The position numbers and the translations under genes are program-made. This document shows positions 1 to 8,850 of a stretch of DNA of 64,000 nt, in pieces. Every line of letters begins with the position of its first letter. Position 1 is the stretch's first letter. The stretch is from JBBIWA01 sp037439425. Its GTDB lineage: Bacteria; Acidobacteriota; Blastocatellia; RBC074. The notes beneath the pieces are model-generated. The model saw only the letters and a program-made list of their open reading frames with translations. It was not told the DNA's origin and ran no database searches. The stretch is from positions 62,001-126,000 of the forward strand of contig JBBIWA010000004.1 in the NCBI GenBank assembly GCA_037439425.1, written 5' to 3'.

Positions 1-117
1 CAGCGCCATCATCGTGATAAAGACCGCGACGGTGAGCGCGATGCTGCTGGCGGTAAGCAGTGTGCTCGTGCGCCGCACCAGCAGGTTGCGTAGATTGTAT
101 TTCAGCGGAATAGCCAC
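1..117 (-). CDS. ABC transporter permease, N-terminal fragment (cut by window edge)
   Basis: Only the first 39 codons are present. A GTG at 117-115 opens a frame reading VAIPLKYNLRNLLVRRTST and then a hydrophobic segment ending at the window edge. This is the usual N-terminus of a MacB/FtsX-type permease: a short basic cytoplasmic stretch followed by the first membrane helix. The start lies 1 base after the stop of the upstream permease (119-121), so the two are probably translationally coupled and form one exporter. The ATP-binding subunit is not in the window. The family assignment rests on the short N-terminus and the neighbour, so the substrate is unknown. Confidence 0.6.
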   Translation of the reverse strand, partial: MAIPLKYNLRNLLVRRTSTLLTASSIALTVAVFITMMAL

Positions 118-118
118 C

Positions 119-1270
119 TCAGATGTTTCGCAATGCTGAAGCAATCGTCATTTGTGAAGCGCGGTAAGCTGGCACCAGAGTGCTTGCTAGCGCGATCAAC
201 AAGGCGACGCCCAATCCAATCAACAGCGTTTGCGGCGTGACCAGCAAACGCTGAATGAAGGGGAAATTGAGCTGGGTGAAATCAATGCTGGAGTAAAGCA
301 AGCGCGCGCCCACCGACCCGATCAACCAGGCCAGCAGCGCCAGCAGTAGCGATTCAGCCACAAGTAGCGCCAGGACCAACCTGCTGCGAAAGCCCATTGT
401 CTTCATCACCGCAATTTCAGTCGTGCGCTCGCGGATAGACATCCCCATCGTGTTAGCTACTACCAACAAGATCGTAAAAACGATCACTGATGAAACTGAA
501 ACGATCAAGGTCTTGATGTTGCCCAGCATGGAGACGAAGCTCAGCTCGAAAGCGCGCTCTGTCTCCGTCTTGGTTTGCGCCAGCGAGTTGCGGAACTTCG
601 CATCAATGGCGTCCATCAACCGCGGGACATCTTCCGGCGTTTTGGCCATGACAAAGATGGTTCCGATGTAGTCCGCATCGCCTCGTGATGAGGCCTTGAG
701 GCTCTCGCGCAAGTAGCGCTGGTTGAAGAAGAGCGCGGTGGGATCAGGCCCATCATAGGTGCCCCGAATCGTCAGTTGCAAATCGACCGGGAAGATACGC
801 CCTTGCAGGGTGACCCGGTCACCCACTTTCCAGCCAAATCGCTCAACCAGCCTCTTCCCGACCAGACAGCCGGTCTGGTCGCGAATGAAGGCGGCTAGCT
901 CGCCCGGATCATATTTGTTCTCCGGATACATGCGCGCGAGTTTGTCTGGCTCGCAGCCGAACTGCGCGAAGAAGTTACGCTCATCAATGTAGACGCCGCC
1001 GAACCACTGCATCTGCATCGTCAGCGCCACGCCGGGAAGCTGCTCGATCTGCCGCCCGTAAGCTACCGGCAGCGGAGTCGCCAGCGAAACAGCGTTACGA
1101 GTGACCAATCGCAATGTAGCCGCTTGCGAAGCGGGCGGGCGCTCGAACTCGGTAACAACCGTCAGCAAGCTCGTCATCAAGAAGAGCGAGAGCGCGATGC
1201 TGAGCACCGTCAAACCTGAGCGCCGCTTGTTGCGCCAGGCATTGCGCCAGATCAGCCGAAAATACTTCAC
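119..1270 (-). CDS. ABC transporter permease (MacB/FtsX type)
   Basis: A 383-residue inner-membrane permease. It has an N-terminal basic stretch (WRNAWRNKRRSG) and a membrane helix, then about 200 periplasmic residues, then three C-terminal helices with the FtsX-family signature around 'RTTEIAVMKTMGFRS'. The C-terminus 'LVPAYRASQMTIASALRNI' is typical of these proteins (PxxxAxxxxPxxALR). The frame is open further upstream, but the GTG at 1270 is preferred because AGGAGA lies just before it and the upstream residues do not resemble the family. It probably pairs with the next permease (1-117) in a heteromeric ABC exporter or lipoprotein/efflux system. Substrate not deducible. Confidence 0.85.
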   Translation of the reverse strand: MKYFRLIWRNAWRNKRRSGLTVLSIALSLFLMTSLLTVVTEFERPPASQAATLRLVTRNAVSLATPLPVAYGRQIEQLPGVALTMQMQWFGGVYIDERNFFAQFGCEPDKLARMYPENKYDPGELAAFIRDQTGCLVGKRLVERFGWKVGDRVTLQGRIFPVDLQLTIRGTYDGPDPTALFFNQRYLRESLKASSRGDADYIGTIFVMAKTPEDVPRLMDAIDAKFRNSLAQTKTETERAFELSFVSMLGNIKTLIVSVSSVIVFTILLVVANTMGMSIRERTTEIAVMKTMGFRSRLVLALLVAESLLLALLAWLIGSVGARLLYSSIDFTQLNFPFIQRLLVTPQTLLIGLGVALLIALASTLVPAYRASQMTIASALRNI

Positions 1271-1712
1271 CTTTCTCTCCTGCGGAAAATCCTGGGTACG
1301 CACGCATCCTTGCGTGCTTGGCTTCGTTAAGCAAGCCATTACCGAAGACCGAGCACGCTAGAAGCGTGCGCTCGTGAGGTCTTCATCGTTTTTCTGGGCG
1401 TCGCAGCGCGACATGAAAGACTCCTCCAGAAAGTGAACCACGAAGGGCATGAAGGGCACGAAGAGAAAAAAGCCGGGCTCCAGGTTCTGAGTGACCTTCG
1501 TGGTTTGATCTTCATCCTTTCCGGGCGCCGCACGAGCAGCATGAAGAACTTCTTACAGCCTCTGCACCTTTAGTGGGAGACACGCGCTGCCACTGCTGGT
1601 GAGTGATGTTTCGATCCACTGTGTGGACTGAAGGGCAGATTATGCAATCTCAGCAAGACGGTCAAGTGTTGGCCACGGTGGGCCGCAAGTGATTGCTACC
1701 AACCCACTGGTT
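1271..1712. other. Intergenic region with three hairpin-forming repeats
   Basis: No convincing gene. It holds GCACGCA/TGCGTGC (1300-1317, 4-base loop), GCACGC/GCGTGC (1353-1369), and an 11-bp perfect inverted repeat AACCACGAAGG (1436-1446) / CCTTCGTGGTT (1495-1505). Between the arms of the last are 9-base units GAAGGGCAT and GAAGGGCAC. A 67-codon open frame here is made largely from the repeat and has no protein-like features. Confidence 0.6.
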
Positions 1713-3284
1713 TCAGACAGAGACGAACGTTTCGGTCGAGAAATTGCCGTGGAAACCTAGCGGGAAGTGAATGCCTGTCCACACTCTGGCGACGAGCTCG
1801 AGCGTCGCAGCATCTCTGATTTCGAGGAAATTCTCGTCACGCTCTGCATCGTAGCCTTGCATCAGCAACCATCCCCGGTCTTCCTCTTTCCGGCCCGGAT
1901 GCGGTACAAAGACCGCTTCGCCAAAGACGCGCCCTCGGCCTGCGCGAATGCGCTTGCTCGTGCCTTGCTTGAAGTCGTGACGCACTAACGCATTGAAAGC
2001 CAGCCAGTCTTCTTTGAGAGTTGATTCCAGCGTGTAGAGGTAGCGCGCCGATTCGCCGCTACGCCGGATGTCGAAGCGCGGGAATTCTTGCGACACGCCT
2101 AACTCAGTGCGACTCTCTATCGTGGCTTTCGTCGGGTCGAGCACCAAGCGGGTGAACGCCACCGGAGCTATCGCTGGCACTTGATCCTTCGACCACGAGT
2201 AAAGCGCTTCGAGGATTGCGCCATCGGGGCTCAAGAAGGTGTCAATCACCAGTTTGCCATCGCGCTCAAATGCGTTGCCATGATGAGAGACCATGCTGGC
2301 TGGATGCTCAATTGTGACAGCTCTGCCTTGGCCATCGCGGCGCAGGATCAAGAAGCGCGTCGGCTCGGCTTCAAAATATCGTAGCGCCTCGGCAGGCGTG
2401 TTTTTGCCAGAAAAGAGCAGACCGAGATCAAAGCGCACCGGCGGAATGACAAAAATCAGGTGCTCTTTGCTCATCAGCATGTCGTGGATCATGAAGTAGC
2501 CTCTCTGCGGCAGCTCATAAAGCCGGGTGAGCCGGCCATCGCGCTCCATGCGAAAGACGTTCAGCGCCGTGCCCGGCCCCTGCCTGATTCCGAAGCCATA
2601 GCCTTCGCCGGTATGGGGGTCGAATTTGGGATGCGCCGTGTAGGGGACGTCTTTAAGCAATGTGCCGTGGAAATCCCAGCTGCCCTGATAGGAAAGACTT
2701 ACTGGATCAATCGCTGTCGGATGGCCTCCTTCTGACAAGCCGAGCAAACGACCGTCCCAGGCGATGATGTTCACGCTCGGTTGATTCTTGCCGCCCAGTG
2801 TAGGTTTCCAACCCTCTGGCGGTGGTGGCGGCGGCGTGCCAAACTCGCCGTAGAGCATGCGTCCGGCCTTGAGTTCCTCCAAGCGCTGCGGGGTTTCGAC
2901 AAACCGCGCCCGCAGTTGTACATTGCCCTCGCGGAAGCTGTAGCCGCACACATAGGCATCGCCATCGAAGAGATGCCGCAGCGCCACACCGTGATTCTCC
3001 TTCTGACCGGGGGCGGTGCGGTAGAGCGTGCCGACTAAGTCCTTCGGAATCTGGCCCTCGATTTTAGTCAATCTCCATGCGCCTTCCGCGCTGGGATTGC
3101 GATAGGCCAGCCAGCTCAAGCGGCGTTTGTCAGCCATCAGAGTTGAAGCCAACATCTGCGGCTCAATCAGACCCAATGCGCCCAGACCAGCAACTAGTTG
3201 CGCAAAGCGGCGGCGTGTCATCTCTGGCGCTTGGCTCCGCATCGGATGAGTAGCGGAAGGGGCCGAAAGCAGATTGCTGCCCAC
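1713..3284 (-). CDS. Carotenoid oxygenase (RPE65/CCD family) with twin-arginine signal
   Basis: A 523-residue protein of the carotenoid cleavage oxygenase family, non-haem Fe(II) enzymes that split polyene double bonds with O2. The four expected iron-ligand histidines can be placed in 'YTAHPKFDP', 'FMIHDMLMS', 'MVSHHGNAF' and the C-terminal 'LGFHGNF'. The N-terminus has a twin-arginine motif (TRRRF at about residues 23-27) followed by a hydrophobic segment, suggesting Tat export, which is not usual for the family. A GTG start at 3284 is supported by GGAGGT about 6 bases upstream. The actual substrate (carotenoid, apocarotenoid or stilbene) cannot be told. It stands alone between intergenic gaps. 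Confidence 0.85.
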   Translation of the reverse strand: MGSNLLSAPSATHPMRSQAPEMTRRRFAQLVAGLGALGLIEPQMLASTLMADKRRLSWLAYRNPSAEGAWRLTKIEGQIPKDLVGTLYRTAPGQKENHGVALRHLFDGDAYVCGYSFREGNVQLRARFVETPQRLEELKAGRMLYGEFGTPPPPPPEGWKPTLGGKNQPSVNIIAWDGRLLGLSEGGHPTAIDPVSLSYQGSWDFHGTLLKDVPYTAHPKFDPHTGEGYGFGIRQGPGTALNVFRMERDGRLTRLYELPQRGYFMIHDMLMSKEHLIFVIPPVRFDLGLLFSGKNTPAEALRYFEAEPTRFLILRRDGQGRAVTIEHPASMVSHHGNAFERDGKLVIDTFLSPDGAILEALYSWSKDQVPAIAPVAFTRLVLDPTKATIESRTELGVSQEFPRFDIRRSGESARYLYTLESTLKEDWLAFNALVRHDFKQGTSKRIRAGRGRVFGEAVFVPHPGRKEEDRGWLLMQGYDAERDENFLEIRDAATLELVARVWTGIHFPLGFHGNFSTETFVSV

Positions 3285-3419
3285 AGTAGCACCTCCAGGA
3301 TAGCTTCTCTCTCTCGCAGTTGCTTGAAATTTCTCGGCGTATCAACAGCTCAGCCGATGATACGAGGCAAGAGCGGAGGATGTTTCCAGAATTCAACCGC
3401 GGTTTAGATCCCGAAACTC

Positions 3420-3863
3420 TCAACCGCAAGGTTTTCGTTCCGCGCGCCGTTCTCGTTCTCGTCGCTGCCATTCCTGAAGGCAGTCGCGGATCATGTTGCC
3501 GAGTTCTTCGAGGTCGCCAAAGATATTAGGGCCACAGTAGGCGCGGAAGAACGGCCCGGCCTCAAACCCGGCGCCGAAGCCCCAGCCCCAGCCGCGTTCA
3601 GGGCGCACTTCGTCTTCATAGTAAGAAACTACTTGACGGCAAGCCATCGCGACGACCGTCAGTGAGCTGTCTTCAGCCAGAGGCTCAAAGACGCCTTTGA
3701 TACTCGGATCGAGCTCGGCCAAACGCGCGAGCACCTTGTTGTATTGCGCCACAGCGAAGCGCGCTTCACCCTCGCCAGCGCCCATCCATTGCACGCGTAC
3801 CGCCATGCGTCCGATGCGATGCAGCACGTTGATCAGCTTCTTTAATTCTTCCTCTCTTTCCAT
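3420..3863 (-). CDS. Small protein encoded next to ECF sigma factor
   Basis: A 147-residue soluble protein that I do not recognise. The N-terminus is charged and helical (MEREEELKKLINVLHRIG), and the centre has an aromatic/glycine patch 'GWGWGFGAGFEAG' near residue 92. The C-terminus is very rich in Arg and Glu. It has no membrane segment and no anti-sigma zinc motif (HxxxCxxC). It starts 9 bases after the stop of the ECF sigma gene and has AGGAGAAAACA before its ATG, so co-transcription is very likely. It could be a regulator or target of the sigma factor, but nothing in the sequence proves that. Confidence 0.7.
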   Translation of the reverse strand: MEREEELKKLINVLHRIGRMAVRVQWMGAGEGEARFAVAQYNKVLARLAELDPSIKGVFEPLAEDSSLTVVAMACRQVVSYYEDEVRPERGWGWGFGAGFEAGPFFRAYCGPNIFGDLEELGNMIRDCLQEWQRRERERRAERKPCG

Positions 3864-3872
3864 TGTTTTCTC

Positions 3873-4472
3873 CTAACTTCTGATCTCGACCCGCTGGGGC
3901 AATGCTGCGGGTTTATCCGCGAGCTGTTCGCGCAGTAACTGTTTGGCGCGATGCAATCGCCATTTGACAGTCGAAAGCGGCAGGTCGAGAAAATCAGCGA
4001 TGCGCTTAAGCGGCATCTCATCGTAAAACCTGAGCTTGAGGATCAGACGATAATCTTCCGCCAGCGCCTCGATGGCGGCTCTGACCCAGGCGGTCTCAAA
4101 AGTATCTGGCGGCGCCAGCGGACGAGCTAGTGCCTCGCTATATTCAAGTAGCGCTTCGTCAAGCTCGACTCTGCAGTCCTGTTCCCGGCGCCTGCGCTGC
4201 CTGGCGCGCACTGCAGTGTGGCGCGTGATCGCATACAGCCACGAAGCAAACTTGTCTGGCTCCTCAATCGAAGGCAACGCCTTGAAAGCGAGCAATAATG
4301 CTTCCTGCACCACGTCTTCTGCCAATTCCGTCCCGGCAATGGCCTGCGCCACGCGGTAGGCCGCCGCCCGGTAGCGCAGCACCAAGACATCGAATGAGCG
4401 CAGATCACCGAGAATCGCCGCTACCACCAGCGTTTCATCTGGCAGATTGTTGAGCCGGGTCTCTGGGGCCAT
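3873..4472 (-). CDS. ECF-type RNA polymerase sigma factor
   Basis: A 199-residue sigma-70 family protein of the extracytoplasmic-function type, directing RNA polymerase to alternative promoters. Region 2 spans about residues 27-98 with 'AEDVVQEALLLAFKALPS' and 'FASWLYAITRHTAVRARQRRR'. Region 4 (about 130-185) contains the helix-turn-helix 'MPLKRIADFLDLPLSTVKWRLHRAKQ' (seen at about residues 152-177). GAGGTGAGGAC precedes the ATG. It is followed after 9 bases by the 147-residue protein, which lacks a typical anti-sigma architecture, so how activity is controlled is not visible here. Confidence 0.93.
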   Translation of the reverse strand: MAPETRLNNLPDETLVVAAILGDLRSFDVLVLRYRAAAYRVAQAIAGTELAEDVVQEALLLAFKALPSIEEPDKFASWLYAITRHTAVRARQRRRREQDCRVELDEALLEYSEALARPLAPPDTFETAWVRAAIEALAEDYRLILKLRFYDEMPLKRIADFLDLPLSTVKWRLHRAKQLLREQLADKPAALPQRVEIRS

Positions 4473-4692
4473 GCGTCCTCACCTCGGGCTTTCACTTACC
4501 TAGAGACATGAGGTACGAAAAAGGATAGCGGATTGAGCAAATTTTTTCCTGGGAAGAGACCGAGGCAGGGAGAATTTGTAAAATTTTGCGCGCAGTGAGT
4601 GGTTCTGTGTCAGCGCCGGGATGGCTGACCGGTCAGAGCGAGCGCAAGAAGGCAAAGATAGTCTTCAAGATCACACGCTGAGCCAGGATGCT

Positions 4693-6303
<1,611 letters not shown>

Positions 6304-6318
6304 ACCCTCCAATACGTC

Positions 6319-7272
6319 TTAAACGAAGCTCAAGTTGCGACGAACGAAGGCGGAGTTAAAATACCGGATAGCGCGCTCGCGGTCGCGGCTGATCTGGGCG
6401 CGCAACTCGTCTATGCTGGCAAACTTGCGCTCGCCGCGCAGCCGATGCAGCACCCGCACGCGGATCGTTTGCCCGTACAGGTCCCGGTCGAAATCAATCA
6501 GGTGCGCTTCCACCTGCGACTCAGGATCGCCGCCGAAAGTCGGGCGCTTACCGATGTTGGTGACGCTGCGATGCCAGACATCATCAACCAGAGTCAAGGT
6601 CACATAGACTCCATCAGCCGGCAAGACGCGGTTTTGAACCTCCAGATTCGCGGTGGGGAAAAGAAGATCACGTCCCCGGCCGCGCCCACCGGTGACCTCA
6701 CCTTCGATGCCGTAAGGGCGACCGAGCATACGGCGCGCCAGATTGACGCGTCCGACTTTGAGTAAGCGGCGGATCATGGTGGAGCTGATCCGATGCTGAC
6801 GCAACCGCACTTCTGGCACTTCTTCGGCCCGAAATCCAAACTTCTGGCTCAGTGCGCGGAGCACCTCAATGTTGCCTCCGCGATTGTGACCAAAAGCGAA
6901 GCCCTTGCCGAGATAGACTTCGCGCGCCTGTAAGGCTTCATATACATAGCGGCGCACAAACTCTTCGGCCGAAAGCAGCGACAATTCGTGAGTGAATCTC
7001 AGGACGATGACCTGTTGCATGCCGAGGAGTTTGAGTCCCTCCATCTTTTGATGAAAGGTCTGCAGCAAGGGCGGAGCGGTCTCCGGTTTGAGTACCTGGC
7101 GAGGATGAGGATCGAAGGTGATCAAGCTCGGCGTGGCGTCAGTAAGCAGGGCGCGTTCCACCACTGTCCGTACGATCTCCTGATGCCCAAGATGCAGGCC
7201 ATCAAAGACCCCAAGTGTCAGCACCGTGGGGCGACGAATATCAGCGTGATCTGTTCCGTAAAAGATGTTCAT
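6319..7272 (-). CDS. ribF: Bifunctional riboflavin kinase / FAD synthetase
   Basis: A 317-residue enzyme converting riboflavin to FMN and then FAD. The N-terminal nucleotidyltransferase domain has 'GVFDGLHLGHQ' (about 22-32, the HxGH signature), 'FDPHP' and, near residue 165, 'RISSTMIRRLL'. The C-terminal flavokinase domain begins near 190 and has 'GRGRDLLFPTANL' and 'NIGKRPTFGG', containing the PTAN motif. Length is as expected for RibF. It precedes the ABC1 kinase gene by 15 bases. Upstream, the whole gap to the MBL gene is a 7-base-period hairpin ending next to the ribF start. Confidence 0.95.
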   Translation of the reverse strand: MNIFYGTDHADIRRPTVLTLGVFDGLHLGHQEIVRTVVERALLTDATPSLITFDPHPRQVLKPETAPPLLQTFHQKMEGLKLLGMQQVIVLRFTHELSLLSAEEFVRRYVYEALQAREVYLGKGFAFGHNRGGNIEVLRALSQKFGFRAEEVPEVRLRQHRISSTMIRRLLKVGRVNLARRMLGRPYGIEGEVTGGRGRGRDLLFPTANLEVQNRVLPADGVYVTLTLVDDVWHRSVTNIGKRPTFGGDPESQVEAHLIDFDRDLYGQTIRVRVLHRLRGERKFASIDELRAQISRDRERAIRYFNSAFVRRNLSFV

Positions 7273-7351
7273 TGGTCTAGTAGTCAGTAGTCAGTAGCCA
7301 GCATTCAGTAGCTAGGGGCGATCGGCCCTACTGACTACTGGCTACTGACTA
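7273..7351. repeat. 7-base-period inverted repeat between MBL gene and ribF
   Basis: The left arm reads TAGTCAG, TAGTCAG, TAGCCAG, CATTCAG, TAGCTAG from 7281 to 7315. After a short loop the right arm reads CTGACTA, CTGGCTA, CTGACTA (7331-7351). The arms pair into a long hairpin. Its end at 7349-7351 is the TAG stop codon of the MBL gene, and its other end lies a few bases from the ribF start codon, so the element fills the whole junction. Confidence 0.85.
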
Positions 7352-8116
7352 AATTTCAATCTCTAACTCATCGTAAGCCAACTCGACTCTCGGCGGCAAA
7401 TGGCGGCTCGCTTCAGCGTGTTTGATCTCATGGCTCAGATGGGTGAGCAGCGCGCGGCGCGGGCGCAGTTGAGCGATATAGTCGAGCGATTGGTCGAGGT
7501 GAAGATGGGTCGGGTGCGGACTGTAGCGAAGCGCATCGAGAATCAAAATGTCCAGGTCGTGTAACTTCTCCAGCGACTCTGCTGGAATCTCACTGCAATC
7601 GGTGATAAAGGCCACTTCGCTGCGCCCATCGCTGAAACGGTACCCGGTCACATCGCTGCTGCCGTGTTTGATGTTGAGAGGGGTGACCCGCAGGCCGCAG
7701 ACTTCGAATTGGCCCTCAATCGTGTGGGGATTGATCCGGGGCAAGCCACCACCCACATAGTTCGCTTCGAAGATGTAGTAAAAGATGCGTCGCAGGTCGC
7801 GCCAGGTGCTTTCGCTAGCATAAACATCTAGCGGGCCGTGGCGGGAGTTGAGCGGGCGAATGTCGTCCAAGCCGAAGACGTGATCGGCGTGACAGTGCGT
7901 GATCAGCAACGCATCAAGACGGCCAATCCCGGCGCGCAGGGCTTGCTGGCGAAAATCGGTCGAGATATCTATTATCAGGCGCCACTCCCCATTCTCAATC
8001 ATCACTCCGGTGCGCAGCCGCCGGTCACGCGGATCATCCGAAGTGCAAGTTGCGCACTCACAACCGAGGATTGGCACACCAACCGAGGTTCCGGTTCCGA
8101 GAAAAGTGAGCTTCAT
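7349..8116 (-). CDS. MBL-fold metallo-hydrolase, PhnP-like
   Basis: A 255-residue metallo-beta-lactamase-fold hydrolase. The metal motif THCHADH is at residues 73-79. Further metal ligands are probable in 'NIKHGSS', 'FITDCSE' and 'LLTHLSHE'. Cys19, Cys21 and Cys24 (GCECATC) match the extra zinc site known in PhnP, a cyclic phosphodiesterase, so a phosphodiesterase role is the best guess. The frame extends 20 codons upstream, but that part is repeat-derived, and the ATG at 8116 gives the family N-terminus MKLTFLGTGTS. The stop codon is supplied by the TAGTCAG repeat. It lies between a DUF1844 gene and ribF on the same strand. Confidence 0.9.
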   Translation of the reverse strand: MKLTFLGTGTSVGVPILGCECATCTSDDPRDRRLRTGVMIENGEWRLIIDISTDFRQQALRAGIGRLDALLITHCHADHVFGLDDIRPLNSRHGPLDVYASESTWRDLRRIFYYIFEANYVGGGLPRINPHTIEGQFEVCGLRVTPLNIKHGSSDVTGYRFSDGRSEVAFITDCSEIPAESLEKLHDLDILILDALRYSPHPTHLHLDQSLDYIAQLRPRRALLTHLSHEIKHAEASRHLPPRVELAYDELEIEI

Positions 8117-8223
8117 GACAGGGATCGAAGATAGAGGATTGAGGATCGAGAATGGAAAATCGGTGCGCAGCAGCATCCCCGCTTTTCAGCCCTCAATCCC
8201 CACCTCACTCCTCAGCTCGCTTG
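8117..8223. repeat. GATNGAG-type 7-base-period inverted repeat
   Basis: The gap between the DUF1844 and MBL genes starts with units GATCGAA, GATAGAG, GATTGAG, GATCGAG (about 8125-8152). Farther on it carries complementary Pyr-rich units around CCTCAAT, CCCACCT, CACTCCT (about 8189-8211). The unit differs from the TAGTCAG type but has the same period and junction location. Confidence 0.6.
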
Positions 8224-8688
8224 CTATCTTCTCAGCGAGACGAACTGCATGCGCAAGTCCGCGAGGAGACCCTCGAAGAAACTATCCTCCTCGCGCGTGA
8301 GGTTACCCCTGGTCTTTTCCCGTAAAACGCCAAGCAGGTCAATTGAATGCTGAGCCGCCGACAGATTGATCTGAGGCCTACCGGTCGCAGGATGCTCTGC
8401 CATTCCCAGGTGAATGAAAGCCGGAGTGGCAATCTCCATCAGAGCCTCCATAAACGGCGTCATATCAGCCATCTCTCCTAGCGGCCCAGCCGTATGGTCA
8501 AAAGCCGACCTTGAGGCTGATTCTGCCTCCCCTGAGCTATGGGTGGTGTTTGGGAGACCAGCTTCAGCGGGCACTTTGACAGGCTCAGGCTCAGGCACAT
8601 TCTCGCGCGGGGTCCCATCGGGATAAAAGTGTCGGCGATCAGTAACCTTGAACCCTACACCCTCCTTTTCTTCGGGCATATGTTTCAT
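8224..8688 (-). CDS. DUF1844 domain protein
   Basis: A 154-residue protein. The N-terminal 75 residues are Pro/Glu/Ser-rich and probably disordered. The C-terminal part (about 75-150) fits DUF1844: 'PFMEALMEIATPAFIHLGM', 'PATGRPQINLSAAQHSIDLLG', 'EKTRGNLTREEDSFFEGLL'. The family is widespread in Acidobacteria and Planctomycetes, and I know of no established function. It lies upstream of the MBL and ribF genes in the same direction. The 107-base gap to MBL is filled by a heptad repeat. Confidence 0.85.
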   Translation of the reverse strand: MKHMPEEKEGVGFKVTDRRHFYPDGTPRENVPEPEPVKVPAEAGLPNTTHSSGEAESASRSAFDHTAGPLGEMADMTPFMEALMEIATPAFIHLGMAEHPATGRPQINLSAAQHSIDLLGVLREKTRGNLTREEDSFFEGLLADLRMQFVSLRR

Positions 8689-8763
8689 CGCTCCTTATCA
8701 GATAAAGGTGGAAGAAAGCGAGATATTAACACCGCGCCGAAGAATGAAACAAGAAGCCGGAGA

Positions 8764-8850
8764 TCAGTAGCCAGCATTCATTAGTCAGTAGCACGTAGTC
8801 AGTAGAAAAGCCCCCACCAACTACTGAATGCTGGCTACTTGCTACTGACC
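8764..8850. repeat. TAGTCAG-type heptad inverted repeat overlapping the end of tolC
   Basis: The left arm has TAGCCAG, CATTCAT, TAGTCAG, TAGCACG, TAGTCAG (8768-8802). The right arm has CTGAATG, CTGGCTA, CTTGCTA, CTGACCT (8824-8851). The right arm encodes the last residues (VSSK) and the TAG stop of the TolC-like protein. Confidence 0.85.

Noticed and set aside
1339..1542. 67-codon open frame on the minus strand
   Set aside because: It overlaps the GAAGGGCA repeat element and reads as low-complexity residues with no family or Shine-Dalgarno.
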